Below, piece by piece: positions 62,661 to 64,000 of a stretch of 64,000 nt of DNA. The notes below the pieces were generated by a model, which ran no database searches, had not been told where the DNA came from, and saw nothing but the letters and a program-made list of their open reading frames with translations. The DNA is from Tribonema minus (taxonomy: Eukaryota; Sar; Xanthophyceae; Tribonematales; Tribonemataceae), in contig JAFCMP010000514.1 in NCBI GenBank assembly GCA_017506865.1, forward strand, positions 1,364,001 through 1,428,000, written 5' to 3'. The position numbers were made by a program, and so were the translations under genes. Numbering within the stretch: position 1 is the first letter of the stretch; every line of letters starts with the position of its first letter.

Positions 62661-63680
62661 GCGAAGTGAACGAGGTTCATCAGCAACTTCAACCTTGTCA
62701 GGCAGCTTGAAGCTGAGCATGTGCCGTGGTGCCGTGGAGGACCTGAAGTGGAATGTGACGGTGCTCCTTTTTTTGCTGATATTGAAGAGAAGCTGTGGTG
62801 CTGTGTTCCATGATCGCACGCGTCACACGCTCAGCAGTGAGCTGCGAGGTTGTAGCGGGACCAGTCACATCCCTGCGAAGCACATGATTCAAGACGCAAA
62901 GCGTGCATGCACATTTTCAATGGGGGACATGCCTTGCCACACATGCATGGCGGGCCTTGGTTGCGGCGGCAGCATGCTGTGTATGACCGCTTATTCAAGT
63001 GCTCAAAAATTGTTCACTTTCACAACGGACATGTGAGTCGCGACAGCATGTGAATGCAGCGTACAGGCTTGTGGTGCGTTCACATTGTGCTTCCTGTCAC
63101 TTGCGCAATTCCTACCGCAACGTTGCAGCCATGTGTATTGTAGATGCCAGCAGCAAGGTTGCAGCGGCACGCACATAGCCGGTAGCATGTGGACAACCTA
63201 CATACAAGACTGTAGACAGACAGGTGCTCTGTGGGCGTCAGTGGTAGATGGCTGTACCAGCATATTGCGCACTGGTTCTGCAACGGTATCAAATGCTACA
63301 CAAGTTACAATTCACGGCCCGCTTGTGGTGACCTTGGCCTGCATGATATTTTCGGAATGGAGTCTGCGCGAAAAGGAGTGGCCTCAATGCCGCTCTGTGT
63401 GCGGGCGACAGTTGTGTCGCTGTGCACGGCATACCTTCCTGCGTACTTCAATGAGCCAGTCGCTGCTAAGTAGAGTGGGAGGGAGGTTGGGGGGGGGGGG
63501 GGGCAATCGGTGCATGATTAATCAGTGGCAAGAGTTGTGTCATCAGCAACCAAAGAAAGGGCGTTTCCAATTCCACTGCCTCAAGTGCAAGCTACTAATT
63601 GGTAACAAACGCTGTGATGGCATACAAGCGAAGAGGCAAAGCGCAAAAGTCCTGGCAAGGCAAAGCTCGGCACTCGCAGC
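62661..63680. other. Intergenic, nothing clear
   Basis: Long but unconvincing plus-strand frames (for example 63085-63684) cross a G tract at 63490-63503 and have no recognisable domain. Confidence 0.35.
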
Positions 63681-64000
63681 ATGACTATTACACGTCGTGT
63701 TCAAGGGCGCTGCCGATGTGGCCATGTCCCTGAGGTGGCAGCGTCATATGCTTTGTTGCTGAGTGTGACAACGCCGCATTGCAGGCTGCATCCAGGAGTG
63801 TCACAACATGCAGTTGCACTTGAGGTTGGCGATTCATTTCCAGGTGGCCAGCCCTGGGCGCCGGTTGCACCAGATGGCAGCATAGTTTCTGCGAAGCGTT
63901 CACGTGCTTCGTGCGTGCGCTGCTGCTGTGACGGCACCCCCCATTTCTGCTCAGTGCGCAGGCGCATTCTTTTGCCTTCGTCGTCTCGATTGGCCTCAGA
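63681..64000 (+). CDS. Candidate exon, open to the window end
   Basis: From ATG at 63681 the frame is open for 320 bases to the edge. The product has a CRCG group near the start and a Cys/His-rich region (CVRCCCDGTPHFCS) about 80 residues in, reminiscent of a zinc-ribbon. It also remains open 5' of the ATG for a few codons. Family not recognised; transposase-type zinc fingers or a nuclear protein are possible. Confidence 0.4.
   Translation, partial: MTITRRVQGRCRCGHVPEVAASYALLLSVTTPHCRLHPGVSQHAVALEVGDSFPGGQPWAPVAPDGSIVSAKRSRASCVRCCCDGTPHFCSVRRRILLPSSSRLAS

Noticed and set aside
63085-63684. 199-codon plus-strand ORF
   Set aside because: It runs through a G tract and has no conserved-looking block except perhaps the last 40 residues; probably chance.

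Overview
This window is nuclear DNA from a eukaryote, most likely a single-celled alga with a red-lineage complex plastid (haptophyte, ochrophyte or cryptophyte; I cannot choose between them). Evidence: genes are split by GT-AG introns (one GC-AG). Two predicted plastid proteins start with a signal peptide, and in one the predicted cleavage site is followed by Phe (YA|FRAS), the motif used for import across complex red plastids. Short TTAGGG-type tracts lie inside introns. No tRNA or rRNA gene was recognised.

Layout. (1) 1-3267, minus: 5' part of a platelet-activating-factor-acetylhydrolase-like gene, cut by the window edge. (2) 3475-4158, plus: plastid-targeted DUF1499 protein. (3) 4769-5239, plus: weak hypothetical ORF. 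(4) 6852-14870, minus: eight-exon CYP97 cytochrome P450 (carotenoid hydroxylase family) with an apparent 1-base deletion. (5) 17132-26214, plus: nine-exon NRT2 nitrate/nitrite transporter. (6) 28180-30063, minus: single-exon UBXN11-like SEP/UBX protein. (7) 30563-31977, minus: two-exon POLR3K, the small zinc-ribbon subunit of RNA polymerase III. (8) 34538-42032, plus: seven-exon trypsin-like protein whose catalytic Ser I cannot find. (9) 43694-44422: a non-autonomous hAT element with a perfect 8-bp target duplication. (10) 46674-47927, minus: three-exon unknown protein. (11) 48461-49555, minus: unknown low-complexity gene, structure uncertain. (12) 53862-56403, plus: three-exon Ala-rich coiled-coil protein with a membrane anchor. 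It is followed by a three-unit tandem array (56.5-58.6 kb) and by rearranged pseudogene pieces in alternating orientation (59.2-62.7 kb).

Exon models were built by hand. Donor, acceptor and reading phase were checked at every junction, and all join in phase for PAF-AH, NRT2, POLR3K, the trypsin-like gene, the 46.7 kb gene and the coiled-coil gene. CYP97 also joins in phase if one missing base in exon 7 is allowed for.

The most unusual feature is how non-coding DNA next to exons is built. Almost every well-resolved gene carries series ('ladders') of tandem copies, about 45-190 bp apart, of the DNA that spans an exon edge: exon end plus donor, acceptor plus exon start, start codon, or stop codon. 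Copies lie on the non-coding side and in several series decay with distance. NRT2 intron 3 alone has seven extra donor copies, and intron 7 is built inward from both ends. This is either repeated slippage anchored at exon boundaries or a general local duplication process that is only visible where coding sequence seeds it. It would explain how the introns grew.
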